Positions 17,054-25,946 of a DNA stretch of 64,000 nucleotides are shown one piece after another. Position 1 is the first letter of the stretch, and each line of letters begins with the position of its first letter. The translations under genes and the position numbers were made by a program. The notes below the pieces were generated by a model. That model was not told the origin of the DNA and did no database searches. It worked only from the letters and a program-made list of their open reading frames with translations. The stretch lies in contig CAOKAE010000001.1 in NCBI GenBank assembly GCA_948466335.1, forward strand, positions 1 through 64,000, written 5' to 3'. Source of the DNA: an uncultured Coriobacteriia bacterium (lineage in GTDB: Bacteria; Actinomycetota; Coriobacteriia; Coriobacteriales; QAMH01).

Positions 17054-17365
17054 TTACGCGCTCTCAACCGAAGCGGCCTCACCGTTGCGGCGCGTGATCA
17101 TGTAACGCTGGACGGCGTCCATGATGTGGAGCACGCGGTCGAGCTCTGCAATCGCAGTGGGATCAGCTTCGAAATCGATGAGAGTGTAATCGCCTTCGGC
17201 AAGACCGTTGATTTCGTAGGCCAGCTTGCGCTTGCCCCAATCCTCAACGTTGCTCACCTTGCCGCCTTGCTCCGTAATCGCGGTATCGATACGCTTGCTC
17301 GTTGCAAGACGCGTCTCCTCGTCAATGGACGGGTCGACGAAAAACAGCAGTTCGTAAGCCTTCAT
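17054..17365 (-). CDS. rpsF: 30S ribosomal protein S6
   Basis: 103 aa with the S6 ferredoxin-like fold (KAYELLFFVDPSIDEETR, NVEDWGKRKLAYEINGLAEGDYTLIDFEADP). It forms a dimer with S18 on the 30S platform. The ribosome site AGGAGGTGA overlaps the TGA stop of the upstream peptidase gene, which ends four bases before the S6 ATG. S6:S18 autoregulation through an RNA leader is known in many bacteria. Here any such leader would lie inside the peptidase coding region, and I could not identify one. Confidence 0.97.
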   Translation of the reverse strand: MKAYELLFFVDPSIDEETRLATSKRIDTAITEQGGKVSNVEDWGKRKLAYEINGLAEGDYTLIDFEADPTAIAELDRVLHIMDAVQRYMITRRNGEAASVESA

Positions 17366-17369
17366 GTGG

Positions 17370-18551
17370 TCACCTCCTCTGGGCTATGCGGCTTCGGGAC
17401 ATGAAGGCTGCGCCCGAAGCAGGAAATAACTTTTGCATGCTACCACCTCCACAGGGCAATGACAAGCGCGGCCTTTGGGTTTTCAGAGTATCGCGTCGCT
17501 GTGACACGAAACGCCGCGCGCAGATCAGGACAAGCCCGAGAAGCGCGCAGGGGGCAAGGACGCAGGTACCCGCGACCAGGGCGGGAAGCGTGATGCCCGT
17601 CAGACGCGAGAGCTCCGAAAGCGCCTCGAGAAGCCCGGCACATTGTCCCGCGCACGCAACGCCGAGCTGCGAGAACCCGTCCGTGACGAAGCTCAGGGGA
17701 GACGAAGCCTGCGACTCGTTTCGGGCAAGTTCGTAGTCGCCCGTCTCGATGGCCCCGAAGCTCTCGGCACTTGGCGCAGGAACGCCTTCGGGTACGGCAA
17801 CGGGCTCTGACTGCGCCGACGGCACCGGCACGGGCTCGAGAGCCGCGAGACCCGCCGTATCAGCGAGGGCAGGCGCGGATGCCTCCACGCCCACGGCGGG
17901 AGATGCCGCCTCGGGCGAAGCTGCCGGTGAGCCATGCGCCCCATCGGCCGCGCCGCCGAAGAGCAGCATCGGGTCAAGGTAAGTCGATCCCCGTTTGTAG
18001 CCCATGTGCAGATGCGTCGTGGAAGTCGAGACATCGCCCGATGCCGCCAGGGTGCCAAGACTCGCACCCTCGGTGACGGCCTGGCCCTCGCGCACGTCGA
18101 TGGATGCAAAGGGCATGAGGGTGACGACGTGCCCGTCGTCCAGCTCTATGGAAACGGCACGCATCGTCTTGGCAGACGCCGTGCCGCCTGTTCGAGAATC
18201 GCCGGACGGTACGGCGCCGGTAAAGCGTACCGTTCCGGCTAGTGGGGAAGATATCTGCATTCCGGCAGACGCGGGTATGTCAATGCCGCTATGTACATAG
18301 CTTCCGATACCGGCCGAATAGGACTGATGGAACGCGAGCGTTGCGGAAAGCCCCGAGGTGGGGACGGGCCAAGTCGCTGCAAGGGCCGGCTGCGCCACGA
18401 GCACGATGCATAGGGAGAACAGGGGCAGGGCACAGACGATGCGGGCCAGCCGCGTACGCGCGAGTGAGGAGGAACTCAAGCCTCGCATAGGGCACGCGTC
18501 CCGACGCGCTCGTCCGTCTTCGCGTGTGAGGGAACTGTCGATTCGGTTCAT
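17370..18551 (-). CDS. M23-family peptidoglycan endopeptidase with C-terminal membrane anchor
   Basis: 393 aa from the ATG at 18551 (GGAGG eight bases upstream; the GTG three codons earlier overlaps that site). Signal peptide at about 25-60 (RIVCALPLFSLCIVLVAQPALA). M23/LytM domain at about 60-205, with zinc and catalytic residues in HSGIDIP and THLHMGY. A Pro/Ala/Ser-rich stretch covers about 210-290. A hydrophobic segment near 345 (LVAGTCVLAPCALLGLVLIC) with Arg residues after it would anchor the C-terminus in the membrane. It would cut peptide cross-links or support division-linked hydrolysis. The final 40 residues lie in what looks like leader DNA of rpsF and may be the least conserved part. 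Confidence 0.88.
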   Translation of the reverse strand: MNRIDSSLTREDGRARRDACPMRGLSSSSLARTRLARIVCALPLFSLCIVLVAQPALAATWPVPTSGLSATLAFHQSYSAGIGSYVHSGIDIPASAGMQISSPLAGTVRFTGAVPSGDSRTGGTASAKTMRAVSIELDDGHVVTLMPFASIDVREGQAVTEGASLGTLAASGDVSTSTTHLHMGYKRGSTYLDPMLLFGGAADGAHGSPAASPEAASPAVGVEASAPALADTAGLAALEPVPVPSAQSEPVAVPEGVPAPSAESFGAIETGDYELARNESQASSPLSFVTDGFSQLGVACAGQCAGLLEALSELSRLTGITLPALVAGTCVLAPCALLGLVLICARRFVSQRRDTLKTQRPRLSLPCGGGSMQKLFPASGAAFMSRSRIAQRR

Positions 18552-18670
18552 GGTGAGCACCTCCTTCCACCTCGGCTTTCCGTGGAAAGATGATGCACCT
18601 CGAATCTGTCAAAATCGCCGAATGTTCATGGTCGAATCACCGAATTTTTTCCGAGTGAAATCCGACATGC

Positions 18671-18688
18671 GTCCGAACGACTTCGGAC
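18671..18688 (-). terminator. Hairpin after purN
   Basis: GTCCGAA (18671-18677) pairs with TTCGGAC (18682-18688) around a 4-base loop, five bases beyond the purN stop. There is no T-run directly after it, so it may protect or terminate the purMN transcript only weakly. Confidence 0.5.
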
Positions 18689-18693
18689 CAGAA

Positions 18694-19269
18694 TCAGACC
18701 TGGACTTCGCCCCTGGCAATCCGCTGCAGGACCTGCGGATAGCACTCGTGTTCGGCCGCGTGAATGCGGGTCTCGAGGTCGTCAATCGTGTCATCGGGCA
18801 GCACGGGAACCTCGTGCTGGAAGATGATCGGGCCCTTGTCGTACTCCTCGTTCGCGAAGTGGATGGTGATTCCCGTCACCTCGTCACCCGCCTCGAAGGC
18901 ATCCTGAATGGCGTGCGCGCCGCGATGCTTTGGCAGCAGCGCCGGATGCAAGTTGACCACGCGATTGGGAAACGCGTCGAGCAGGACGGGCGTGACCTTG
19001 CGCATGTAACCGGCCATCGCGACGTACTCGATGTCACGCTCGTTGAGCGCCTCGACAATCTTTGCGTCGACGGCCTGGGGGTCGTCATAGTCGGCCGGAA
19101 CGAAGACCAGCACGTCGAGACCTTCGCCACGGGCGTACTCGATGCCCTTGGCATGGTCGTTCGAGGAAACCACGAGCTCGATCGTCGCGTCGAGTTCGCC
19201 TTGCTTGATAGCGTTGTGGATGGCGACCATGTTCGTGCCCGTGCCCGAGATGAACACGGCGAGCTTCAT
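18694..19269 (-). CDS. purN: Phosphoribosylglycinamide formyltransferase
   Basis: 191 aa from the ATG at 19269, seven bases after the purM stop (TAAGGAACCCATG). The formyl-transfer motifs are present: ISGTGTNM (phosphate loop), the catalytic NLHPALLPKHRGAHAI and a GDEVTGITIHFANEEYDKGP segment with the key Asp. It transfers a formyl group from 10-formyl-THF to GAR, the third step of purine synthesis. It is co-transcribed with purM. Confidence 0.95.
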   Translation of the reverse strand: MKLAVFISGTGTNMVAIHNAIKQGELDATIELVVSSNDHAKGIEYARGEGLDVLVFVPADYDDPQAVDAKIVEALNERDIEYVAMAGYMRKVTPVLLDAFPNRVVNLHPALLPKHRGAHAIQDAFEAGDEVTGITIHFANEEYDKGPIIFQHEVPVLPDDTIDDLETRIHAAEHECYPQVLQRIARGEVQV

Positions 19270-19276
19270 GGGTTCC

Positions 19277-20326
19277 TTAGCCACGGTACACGACCTTTCC
19301 GTCACCGGGGATGATGCGGCCGATCTTGAAGACCTTCTCGCCCGTGGACTCGAGCTGCTCGATGGCGACCTGCTCGACCTCGGGCGGACAGATCACGCAC
19401 ATGCCGATGCCGCAGTTGAAGGTCTTGAGCGCTTCGGCGCGGGAAAGGCCGGCCTTTTCGACCACGAAGTCGATGATGGGCGGCTGCGTCCAGCTCCCCT
19501 CGTCGACCTGCGCGTCGACACGGTCGTTGAGGGCACGGTTGAGGTTTTCGGTGATACCGCCGCCGGTGATGTGCGCGACGGCGTGAACCTGGGGCACGGC
19601 GCGGCGCAGCTCCAGGATGGACTTGACGTAGATGCGCGTGGGGGCGAGCAGAGCGTCGAGCACGGAGACGCCATCGAGCTCGTCACGCTCGACCGTGAGC
19701 TCGTCCATGGTCATGACCTCGGTGACGGCACGGCGCACGAGCGAGAATCCGTTGGAGTGGATGCCGGTCGAGGCAAGGCCCAGTATGACATCGCCCTCGG
19801 CCACGTCATCGGGATTGAGCATCTTGGGGCGATCGACCGCACCCACGCAGAAGCCCGAAAGGTCGTAGTCGTCCGGGTCCATGACGCCGGGATGCTCTGC
19901 CATCTCGCCACCGACGAGCGCGCAGCCCGCCTGACGGCAACCCTCGGCGATGCCACCCACGACCTGTGCGATGTGATCGCTCTTGAGCTTGCCGATGGCA
20001 ACGTAATCGAGGAAGAACAGCGGCTCGGCTCCGCAGGCCAGCACATCGTTGACGCACATGGCGACCAGGTCGATGCCGACGGTATCGTGCTTGCCGGCCA
20101 TCTGGGCCAAGGCGAGCTTGGTGCCCACGCCATCGGTGCCGCTCACGAGGATGGGATCGTCCATCTCCTTGAGCGCGGCGGCGGAGAACAGACCGCCAAA
20201 TCCACCGATATCGCCAATGACCTCGGGACGATACGTCGACTTCACGCTCGCACGAATCGCATCGACGGCACGTGCGCCCTCGTCGATATCGACACCCGCG
20301 TCCTTGTAGGTGATCTGCTCTGCCAT
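19277..20326 (-). CDS. purM: Phosphoribosylformylglycinamidine cyclo-ligase (AIR synthetase)
   Basis: 349 aa from the ATG at 20326 (GGAGG seven bases upstream; an in-frame GTG two codons earlier is not needed). PurM-type ATP-binding signatures are present: YKDAGVDIDEG, SGTDGVGTKLALA, ALVGGEMAEHPG, ITGGGITENL. It closes the imidazole ring of AIR from FGAM using ATP. First gene of the purM-purN operon. The family-A repeat at 20345-20434 sits immediately upstream of its ribosome site, so the promoter must lie in, or upstream of, that repeat. Confidence 0.95.
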   Translation of the reverse strand: MAEQITYKDAGVDIDEGARAVDAIRASVKSTYRPEVIGDIGGFGGLFSAAALKEMDDPILVSGTDGVGTKLALAQMAGKHDTVGIDLVAMCVNDVLACGAEPLFFLDYVAIGKLKSDHIAQVVGGIAEGCRQAGCALVGGEMAEHPGVMDPDDYDLSGFCVGAVDRPKMLNPDDVAEGDVILGLASTGIHSNGFSLVRRAVTEVMTMDELTVERDELDGVSVLDALLAPTRIYVKSILELRRAVPQVHAVAHITGGGITENLNRALNDRVDAQVDEGSWTQPPIIDFVVEKAGLSRAEALKTFNCGIGMCVICPPEVEQVAIEQLESTGEKVFKIGRIIPGDGKVVYRG

Positions 20327-20344
20327 GCTCACTCCTCCTGTAGA

Positions 20345-20434
20345 AATGAGACAGTTTGGTCTGACCAGATTGTCTCATTATTAGCTGGCACCTAAAAGAA
20401 ATGAGACAGATGTGTCTGACCAAACTGTCTCATT
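20345..20434. repeat. Composite two-hairpin repeat, family A, copy 2
   Basis: Hairpin 1 pairs AATGAGACA (20345-20353) with TGTCTCATT (20371-20379). Hairpin 2 pairs AATGAGACAG (20400-20409) with CTGTCTCATT (20425-20434). The linker has CTGGCACC and both loops have GTCTGACCA. It fills the gap between the lytR-like stop (20444) and the purM ribosome site. Confidence 0.9.
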
Positions 20435-20443
20435 GGTTTCGGG

Positions 20444-21157
20444 CTACAGGCCGAGCGCCTTCTTGAGGGAGGAGACGCGGCGGCGCGATACGGGAATCTG
20501 CTCGTCCTCGCCGGTCAACGTGAGCAGCAGGGTGCCGCCGCTGACGGGGTCGACCTCGCTTACGCACGCAAGGTTCACGAGGTAGCGACGGTGTACACGG
20601 AAGAAGCCAAGCGGCTCGAGCTTGGCCTCGAGCTGGGCGAGCGAAACCGTGGAGAGATAGCGGTCGTTCTCGGTGTGCAGATAGGAATAGTCGTCCTTCG
20701 CCATGATGAAGTGGATCTTGCTGGCGGGGATGAGCAGCTTCTTGCCACCCTTCTCGACGGGGATGCGTTCGTTGGTGGTGGAACGCCCCTGGGCGGTGAT
20801 GAGTTGCTTGACCTTGCCGATCGCCTGCATGAGGCGGTCGGTCTCGACCGGCTTGACCAGGTAGTCGGTCGCATTGACCTCGAACGCCTTGACGGCAAAC
20901 TCGCTGTAGGCGGTCACGAAGATGATGTAGGGCGGGTACTTGAGCTCGTTGAGGGCCTCGGCAAGTTGCAGGCCATCAACGCCGGGCATGTTCACGTCGA
21001 GGAACATGATGTCGGCACCGACCTCTTTGAGCTGCTCGATGGCCTCGCGTACGTTGGTGGCCTCGGCGGCTACCTCGACCTCGCCAGTCTCATCGAGAAG
21101 GAAGCGCAGCTCAGAGCGCGCAGGTGCTTCGTCATCAACAATTATGGCTTTGAGCAT
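20444..21157 (-). CDS. LytTR-family response regulator
   Basis: 237 aa. Receiver domain at 1-120, with the acidic pocket IVDDEAPA, phospho-acceptor MFLDVNMPGVDG, FVTAYSEFAVKAF and the conserved Lys in DYLVKPVE. LytTR DNA-binding domain at about 135-237 (KLLIPASKIHFIMAKDDYSYLHTE, FFRVHRRYLVNLACV). Phosphorylated by the histidine kinase gene 72 bases upstream, it would act on target promoters through the LytTR fold. In Gram-positive bacteria such pairs control cell-wall or surface functions. AAGGAG precedes the ATG. Confidence 0.94.
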   Translation of the reverse strand: MLKAIIVDDEAPARSELRFLLDETGEVEVAAEATNVREAIEQLKEVGADIMFLDVNMPGVDGLQLAEALNELKYPPYIIFVTAYSEFAVKAFEVNATDYLVKPVETDRLMQAIGKVKQLITAQGRSTTNERIPVEKGGKKLLIPASKIHFIMAKDDYSYLHTENDRYLSTVSLAQLEAKLEPLGFFRVHRRYLVNLACVSEVDPVSGGTLLLTLTGEDEQIPVSRRRVSSLKKALGL

Positions 21158-21229
21158 AGAGTGTCTCCTTTGTGCATCGTTCGCTTGATTCTAACATCAA
21201 ACGATGCACGCATGCGAATAATACATAAG

Positions 21230-22624
21230 CTAGATAATATCCTGCAGGTCACGCGCGTCTGACGGAGTCTCGGACACATCCGCCTCGGCGTCCTTCGCAG
21301 GGCCGCCGCCCACCTCTTCGTCGCTGATGTCGATACCCTGATCGACGAGCGCATCGTAGAGGTTGAGGTACACCGTCGTGCCCTTCCCGTACTCCGAGTC
21401 GATGTAGAGGCCCGATATTGCGCCGAAGAACGCCTTGATGCGCCCGTTGACGTTCTTGAGCGCGATGCCCATGCCCGTCTCGGACTCGCGGTCGAGAAGG
21501 TTCTCGAGGCGTTCGGGCGGGATGCCGACGCCGTCATCGGAAACCGAGATCGTGACGCTGTCCGATGCTCGGTAGGCCTTGATGGTGATGTTGAGGGGAG
21601 TCCCGTCGTCGCGCCTGCCATGACCGACGGCGTTCTCGACGAGGGGCTGCAGCATGAACGACGGCATCTTGAGCAGCTCGAGTCCGGGCTCGACGTCGAC
21701 GTGCAGCTTGATGGCGTCATCGCCGAAGCGCGCGTTCTGGAACATGAGGTAGCGCTCGGTCTGCTCGACCTCCTTGGACAGGGGGATGAAGTCCTCGGCG
21801 TTCTCGAGCATGCGGCGGTAGTAGGTCGCGAACTCGCGCAGCATGACGCGCGCCTTGACGGGATCGGTGCGGGTCACCGAGGCAATGGTGTTGATGGTGT
21901 TGAAGAGGAAATGCGGGTTGATCTGCGCCTGCATGGCCTTGAGCTCCATGCGCGCGGCGAGCTCGATTTGCTGCTGCAGGTAGGAAAGGGACAGCTGCGT
22001 GGAGAGCAGCTGCGCGAAGCCCTCGGCGATGGCCTTCTGGTTCTCGCCCAGGTTGTGCGGATAGCGGTAGTAGAGCTTGAGCGCACCCACGATGCGCTTG
22101 TTGACGATGAGGGCGACGACGATGCCCGCCTTGAGCTTGCCCGCCTCGCGGCTGAAGCCCACGGCACCGGACGTCTCGAGCACGCGCGTGATGCCGTCTT
22201 CGAGCGTCATGTACGTGCTCATCGTCTGGATGGGCGAGTTGGGCAGGTGGTTCTCCCGGTCCAGGCCCGAGAAGCCGAGGACGCGCTCCCGGTTGGTGAT
22301 GGCGACGGCGTCGGCCGTGGCCGCCGGCAGCAGCAGCTCGCACACCGCCTGGGCCGAATCGGCATCGAGTCCCTGGCGCATGAAGGTCACCGTCTTGCTC
22401 GCCAGGTCGAGCGTCTGGTTGGACTGGCGCGCGCGGGCGTGGTCGGAAGAGCCCGCCGAGCGCAAGCCGATGATGGTGAGCACGAACATCGCGATGATGG
22501 CGACGAGCGCGACCCATGACGACGCATCGTCCTCGTAGAAGAAGATGCCCACAATCGCGATGAGACTGAAGACGGTATAGGACACGACGAGCAAGATGTA
22601 GGCCGTTGCCTTTTGCATGTCCAT
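21230..22624 (-). CDS. LytS-type sensor histidine kinase
   Basis: 464 aa. Two membrane helices at about 8-30 and 33-55. A GAF-like sensor region spans about 75-205 (AVAITNRERVLGFSGLDREN). The His_kinase segment QINPHFLFNTINTIASVTRTD at about 235 carries the phospho-acceptor His. The ATPase domain spans about 325-430 (MLQPLVENAVGHG, SVSDDGVGIPPERLENLL, GIALKNVNGRIKAFFG). The last 35 residues are an acidic tail. Partner of the downstream LytTR regulator and co-directional with the upstream glycosyltransferase (27-base gap). Signal unknown. Confidence 0.94.
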   Translation of the reverse strand: MDMQKATAYILLVVSYTVFSLIAIVGIFFYEDDASSWVALVAIIAMFVLTIIGLRSAGSSDHARARQSNQTLDLASKTVTFMRQGLDADSAQAVCELLLPAATADAVAITNRERVLGFSGLDRENHLPNSPIQTMSTYMTLEDGITRVLETSGAVGFSREAGKLKAGIVVALIVNKRIVGALKLYYRYPHNLGENQKAIAEGFAQLLSTQLSLSYLQQQIELAARMELKAMQAQINPHFLFNTINTIASVTRTDPVKARVMLREFATYYRRMLENAEDFIPLSKEVEQTERYLMFQNARFGDDAIKLHVDVEPGLELLKMPSFMLQPLVENAVGHGRRDDGTPLNITIKAYRASDSVTISVSDDGVGIPPERLENLLDRESETGMGIALKNVNGRIKAFFGAISGLYIDSEYGKGTTVYLNLYDALVDQGIDISDEEVGGGPAKDAEADVSETPSDARDLQDII

Positions 22625-22651
22625 CGTGATGCCTCTTCTATGCGCGGACGG

Positions 22652-23905
22652 TTAATCCTGCTCGGCCGTGACCGCCGAGAAACGGCTCGTGTAACTCGCG
22701 GACGAGCTTTGCAGCCCGCTCGTTCCGAGCTGCGTGGCGAGCGCCGAGTTGGACCACATGGCGCGCACGATGTTGGGCCACTGGTGCTGCAGCTCGAAGT
22801 AGTTCGCGCAGTTCTCGCGGGCGAACTCGCCGGCGTCCCTGATGGTCTTGTTGCCGATGCGCAGGTACTCGCCGTGCTCCTTGTGGCCGATGGCGCGCAG
22901 GTACGCGGTGAGGCGCGCGCGGCGATGGATGGACGAATCGAGCCACGGACCGGGATAGGGGTCGAGCGTCGAGGGCGTGATCTGCATGAGGTCGATCTGC
23001 GTCTTGGCGAACTCGATCTTGCGCACCTCGTAGAACCAACGGTAGACGTCCTGCTCGAAGCGGCTCGAATGCTGCGAGCCCTCGGGCGGAAGGTGCAGCA
23101 GGCTGAACTGGTTATCGAACCAGACGTCGTTGCCGTACATGCGCGCGTTGATGAGATAGTCGAGGTCCTCGCCACGGGCAATCCACGGGTCGAAGGCGAT
23201 GTTGCCGTAGGAGTCGGCGTGCAGCACCATGCAGCCACCGCAGCAGACGTTGGAACGGCTCAGGCGCGGGCCGCGCAGGGCGCCGTCGATGTAATCGTTG
23301 AAATCGGCCGCCTTGTTCCAGAAGTGGTCGTACCAGGGGACGTCCTCGGGAGCCTTGGGACTATCGTAGCTATCGTAGAAGAAGCCGGTCTTCGCCGTGA
23401 TGATAGAGCCGGTGGGCGTCTTGCACGCGATGCCGTGCATGGCGCGCTCGAGGAAGTCCGCGTTGGGGATGACCTCGTCGTCGTCGATGAAGACGACCGT
23501 GTCGTGACCGAAGATCGACGCGACGATGAGCCCGAGGTTGCGGATGGCGCCGTATCCCGTGAGGCAGGCCGCGCCCTTGTACTCGCCCACGCCCACCTGC
23601 TCGAAGCGACGGTGGATGTGGCGCATCTCGGCATCGCCGATGACCACGATGTTGAGGTCCATGAAATGATCGACGATGGCGCGCACGCGCTCGGCCGCCT
23701 GGTTCTCGACGCCCGGCTCGGCCGCGACGAGCAAGATGATGCGGTCGACGCCGACGACGTGGCGTAGCGACTCGAGGCAGCGGGGCAGCTCGCCCGGCTG
23801 GTCGATGGGGGTCATGTGATCGTACACGACACCGCGGTTAATCGAATGCGATGATCTGCGACCACACCAGTACGTGGGAATGACGATTGCCGGATTCAGG
23901 TTCAT
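22652..23905 (-). CDS. Glycosyltransferase family 2-like protein
   Basis: 417 aa with no signal or membrane helix. The N-terminus NPAIVIPTYWCGRR is a GT-A fold start, the metal-binding acidic motif is VVFIDDDEVIPNADFLERAM, and the acceptor-side motif is DPWIARGEDLDYLINARM, with Glu-Asp as general base candidates. The C-terminal 130 residues are helical and unrecognised. It probably transfers a nucleotide-sugar unit to a surface glycan in the cytoplasm. It is the first gene of a glycosyltransferase-kinase-regulator operon, an uncommon arrangement. The 3' end (to AEQD) precedes the kinase ribosome site. Confidence 0.8.
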   Translation of the reverse strand: MNLNPAIVIPTYWCGRRSSHSINRGVVYDHMTPIDQPGELPRCLESLRHVVGVDRIILLVAAEPGVENQAAERVRAIVDHFMDLNIVVIGDAEMRHIHRRFEQVGVGEYKGAACLTGYGAIRNLGLIVASIFGHDTVVFIDDDEVIPNADFLERAMHGIACKTPTGSIITAKTGFFYDSYDSPKAPEDVPWYDHFWNKAADFNDYIDGALRGPRLSRSNVCCGGCMVLHADSYGNIAFDPWIARGEDLDYLINARMYGNDVWFDNQFSLLHLPPEGSQHSSRFEQDVYRWFYEVRKIEFAKTQIDLMQITPSTLDPYPGPWLDSSIHRRARLTAYLRAIGHKEHGEYLRIGNKTIRDAGEFARENCANYFELQHQWPNIVRAMWSNSALATQLGTSGLQSSSASYTSRFSAVTAEQD

Positions 23906-23990
23906 GGAAGATGTCTCTCCTCGACTGCGTTATGCATGGCGTCAATGGTCATTTGACGCAACTAGTATAGAGTATCACCGAAAGCCCAGA

Positions 23991-24021
23991 ACGTGTAAAA
24001 GGGTCTGGCGCTTTTACACGT
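23991..24021. repeat. Family-B palindrome after rnr
   Basis: ACGTGTAAAAG (23991-24001) pairs perfectly with CTTTTACACGT (24011-24021); the loop GGTCTGGCG is a partial GGGTCTGACC core. On the minus strand it begins three bases past the rnr stop (TAGTAAACGTG). Confidence 0.9.
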
Positions 24022-24024
24022 TTA

Positions 24025-25938
24025 CTACGCGAGCGAGAACGATACGCTTCGCTCGCGGGGGTCGACTTCCTCGACGCGCACGCGGAGCTGCTGGCCGATG
24101 CGATAGGTGCGCCCCGTCTCCTCGCCCACGAGCGTCTGCGTGAGCGAATCGAATTCGTGATACTCGCCGTGCAGGTAATCGAAGCGCACGAAGCCCTCGA
24201 GCGTGTTCTCGAGCCGCACGAACAGGCCGCGGGGTACGACCGTCGATATCGTCCCCGTGAACACCTCGCCGATGTGCTCGGCAAGATACTCGCAGAGCTT
24301 GAGCTCGACGCTGTCGCGCTCGGCCTGCTCGGCGAGGCGTTCCATCTTGGAGGAATGCTTCGCGAGCCACTGCAGATGCGTCTCCATGGCATGCGGATCC
24401 TTGAGCAGGCGATGGACCATGAGGTCGGGATAGCGCCTGATGGGACTCGTGAAGTGGCAGTAGAAAGTGGAGGCCAGGCCAAAGTGTCCGAGAGGCTCGG
24501 TGTTGTAGAACGCGCGCTCCATGGCCCTGAGCACCAGATGGTTCACAAGCGGCTCCTCCCGCGTGCCCCGGGCCTCGTCGAGCACGTCCTGGAAGGCCAC
24601 GGGGTTACCGGTGGCCAGTTCCGAGACGTTGTAGCCCAGCTCGCGCAACGGCGGGAGCAATGCCTCGAGGGCCGCGGCGCTTGGCGGCTCGTGTACGCGG
24701 TACACGAAGGGGATGTGGTTGCCGTGCGCATGGCGCGCGACGGTCTCGTTGGCGAGGATCATCGCCTCCTCGATCATCGAGGTGGCGTCGGTCTTGCGGC
24801 GCAGCTCGATGCGCGTCACCATGCCGCGCTCGTCGAGGATGGGCTTGGCCTCGACCGTGTCGAAGTCGATGGCGCCACGCTCGATGCGCAGGGACAGGAG
24901 CTTCTTGGCGAGCGCGTCGAAGCGCTTGAGCTTGGGAGCATAGGGGTCTTCGCGCTGCCCGTCTATGATTTCCTGCACCTCGTCATAGTTGAAGCGGCGC
25001 TTGCTGCATATGACGCTTGGGTAGATCTCGTAACGTTTGACGTCGGCCGCATCGTCCAGGTACATGTCGCAGGTCATGGTCAGGCGGTCGACGCCGGGTC
25101 TGAGGGAGCAGACGTCGTTGCTGAGCTTTTCGGGCAGCATGGGCAGCACGCGGTCGACGAGGTAGACGCTCGTCGCGCGATCACGTGCGCAAATGTCGAT
25201 ATGACCATCCCAGGTGACGTAGTGCGAGACATCGGCGATGTGCACGCCCAGGCGCAACATGCCGTCGACCTCGTCGAGGGATATCGCATCGTCGAAGTCC
25301 TTGGCATCCACGGGATCGATGGTGAAGATGTCGCGCATGCGCAAGTCATGCCGCCCGGGTTTGGCGAGCGCGCCTTGGACGTCGACCTCGATCGACTCGG
25401 CCTGCTCGAGGGCCTGGGGGCTGAACTTCGTGGGGAGGTCGAGGTTGTGGATGATAATGTCGACATCCATGCCCGGGGCATCTGCCGCGCCCAACACCTC
25501 GACGACGTAACCCTGCATGGGCTGGCGACGGTCGGGGTAGCTCGTGATGCGCGCGAGCACCACGTCGCCGTCCTGGGCCTCGCCGATGTTGCCGTCGGTG
25601 ATGAAGAGGTCGTGACGCACGCGCGGGTCCTGTGCGACGACCACGGCCAACGGGTCGTTGATCTCGAGCGTGCCGATGAGGTATTCGGTCGCGCGGCTCA
25701 CCACGCGCACGACGCGGGCCTGGCGCTTGCCTCCCTCGGGCACATCGCGCCCGCTCACGCGCAGCTCGACCTTGTCTCCCGGCATCGCGCCGCCAAGCCC
25801 GGATTTGGGTATGAAGAAACTGCCCTCGTCGGTATCGCAAAAGGCGTAGCCGCGGGCGAGAATGTCGATGGTCCCGATGGGACCGACGCTCGACCTGCGC
25901 GATGCGCCGTAGTTTCTATAGGATCTGCGCCGTGCCAT
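24025..25938 (-). CDS. rnr: Ribonuclease R
   Basis: 637 aa, slightly short for RNase R because the N-terminal helix-turn-helix region is reduced to a basic stretch (MARRRSYRNYGASRRS). Cold-shock domains cover about 20-160. The RNB catalytic domain spans about 200-540, with the metal-binding Asp cluster in TIDPVDAKDFDDAISLDEVD and TSPIRRYPDLMVHRLL. A C-terminal S1 domain covers about 555-635 (FTGTISTVVPRGLFVRLENT). It is a processive 3'-5' exoribonuclease that degrades structured RNA. It follows the PRC-barrel gene by eight bases. Confidence 0.95.
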   Translation of the reverse strand: MARRRSYRNYGASRRSSVGPIGTIDILARGYAFCDTDEGSFFIPKSGLGGAMPGDKVELRVSGRDVPEGGKRQARVVRVVSRATEYLIGTLEINDPLAVVVAQDPRVRHDLFITDGNIGEAQDGDVVLARITSYPDRRQPMQGYVVEVLGAADAPGMDVDIIIHNLDLPTKFSPQALEQAESIEVDVQGALAKPGRHDLRMRDIFTIDPVDAKDFDDAISLDEVDGMLRLGVHIADVSHYVTWDGHIDICARDRATSVYLVDRVLPMLPEKLSNDVCSLRPGVDRLTMTCDMYLDDAADVKRYEIYPSVICSKRRFNYDEVQEIIDGQREDPYAPKLKRFDALAKKLLSLRIERGAIDFDTVEAKPILDERGMVTRIELRRKTDATSMIEEAMILANETVARHAHGNHIPFVYRVHEPPSAAALEALLPPLRELGYNVSELATGNPVAFQDVLDEARGTREEPLVNHLVLRAMERAFYNTEPLGHFGLASTFYCHFTSPIRRYPDLMVHRLLKDPHAMETHLQWLAKHSSKMERLAEQAERDSVELKLCEYLAEHIGEVFTGTISTVVPRGLFVRLENTLEGFVRFDYLHGEYHEFDSLTQTLVGEETGRTYRIGQQLRVRVEEVDPRERSVSFSLA

Positions 25939-25946
25939 GGCACCCC

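Noticed and set aside
20345-20434. A purine riboswitch upstream of purM
   Set aside because: The structure is the same repeat found at unrelated genes, with no purine-aptamer core.
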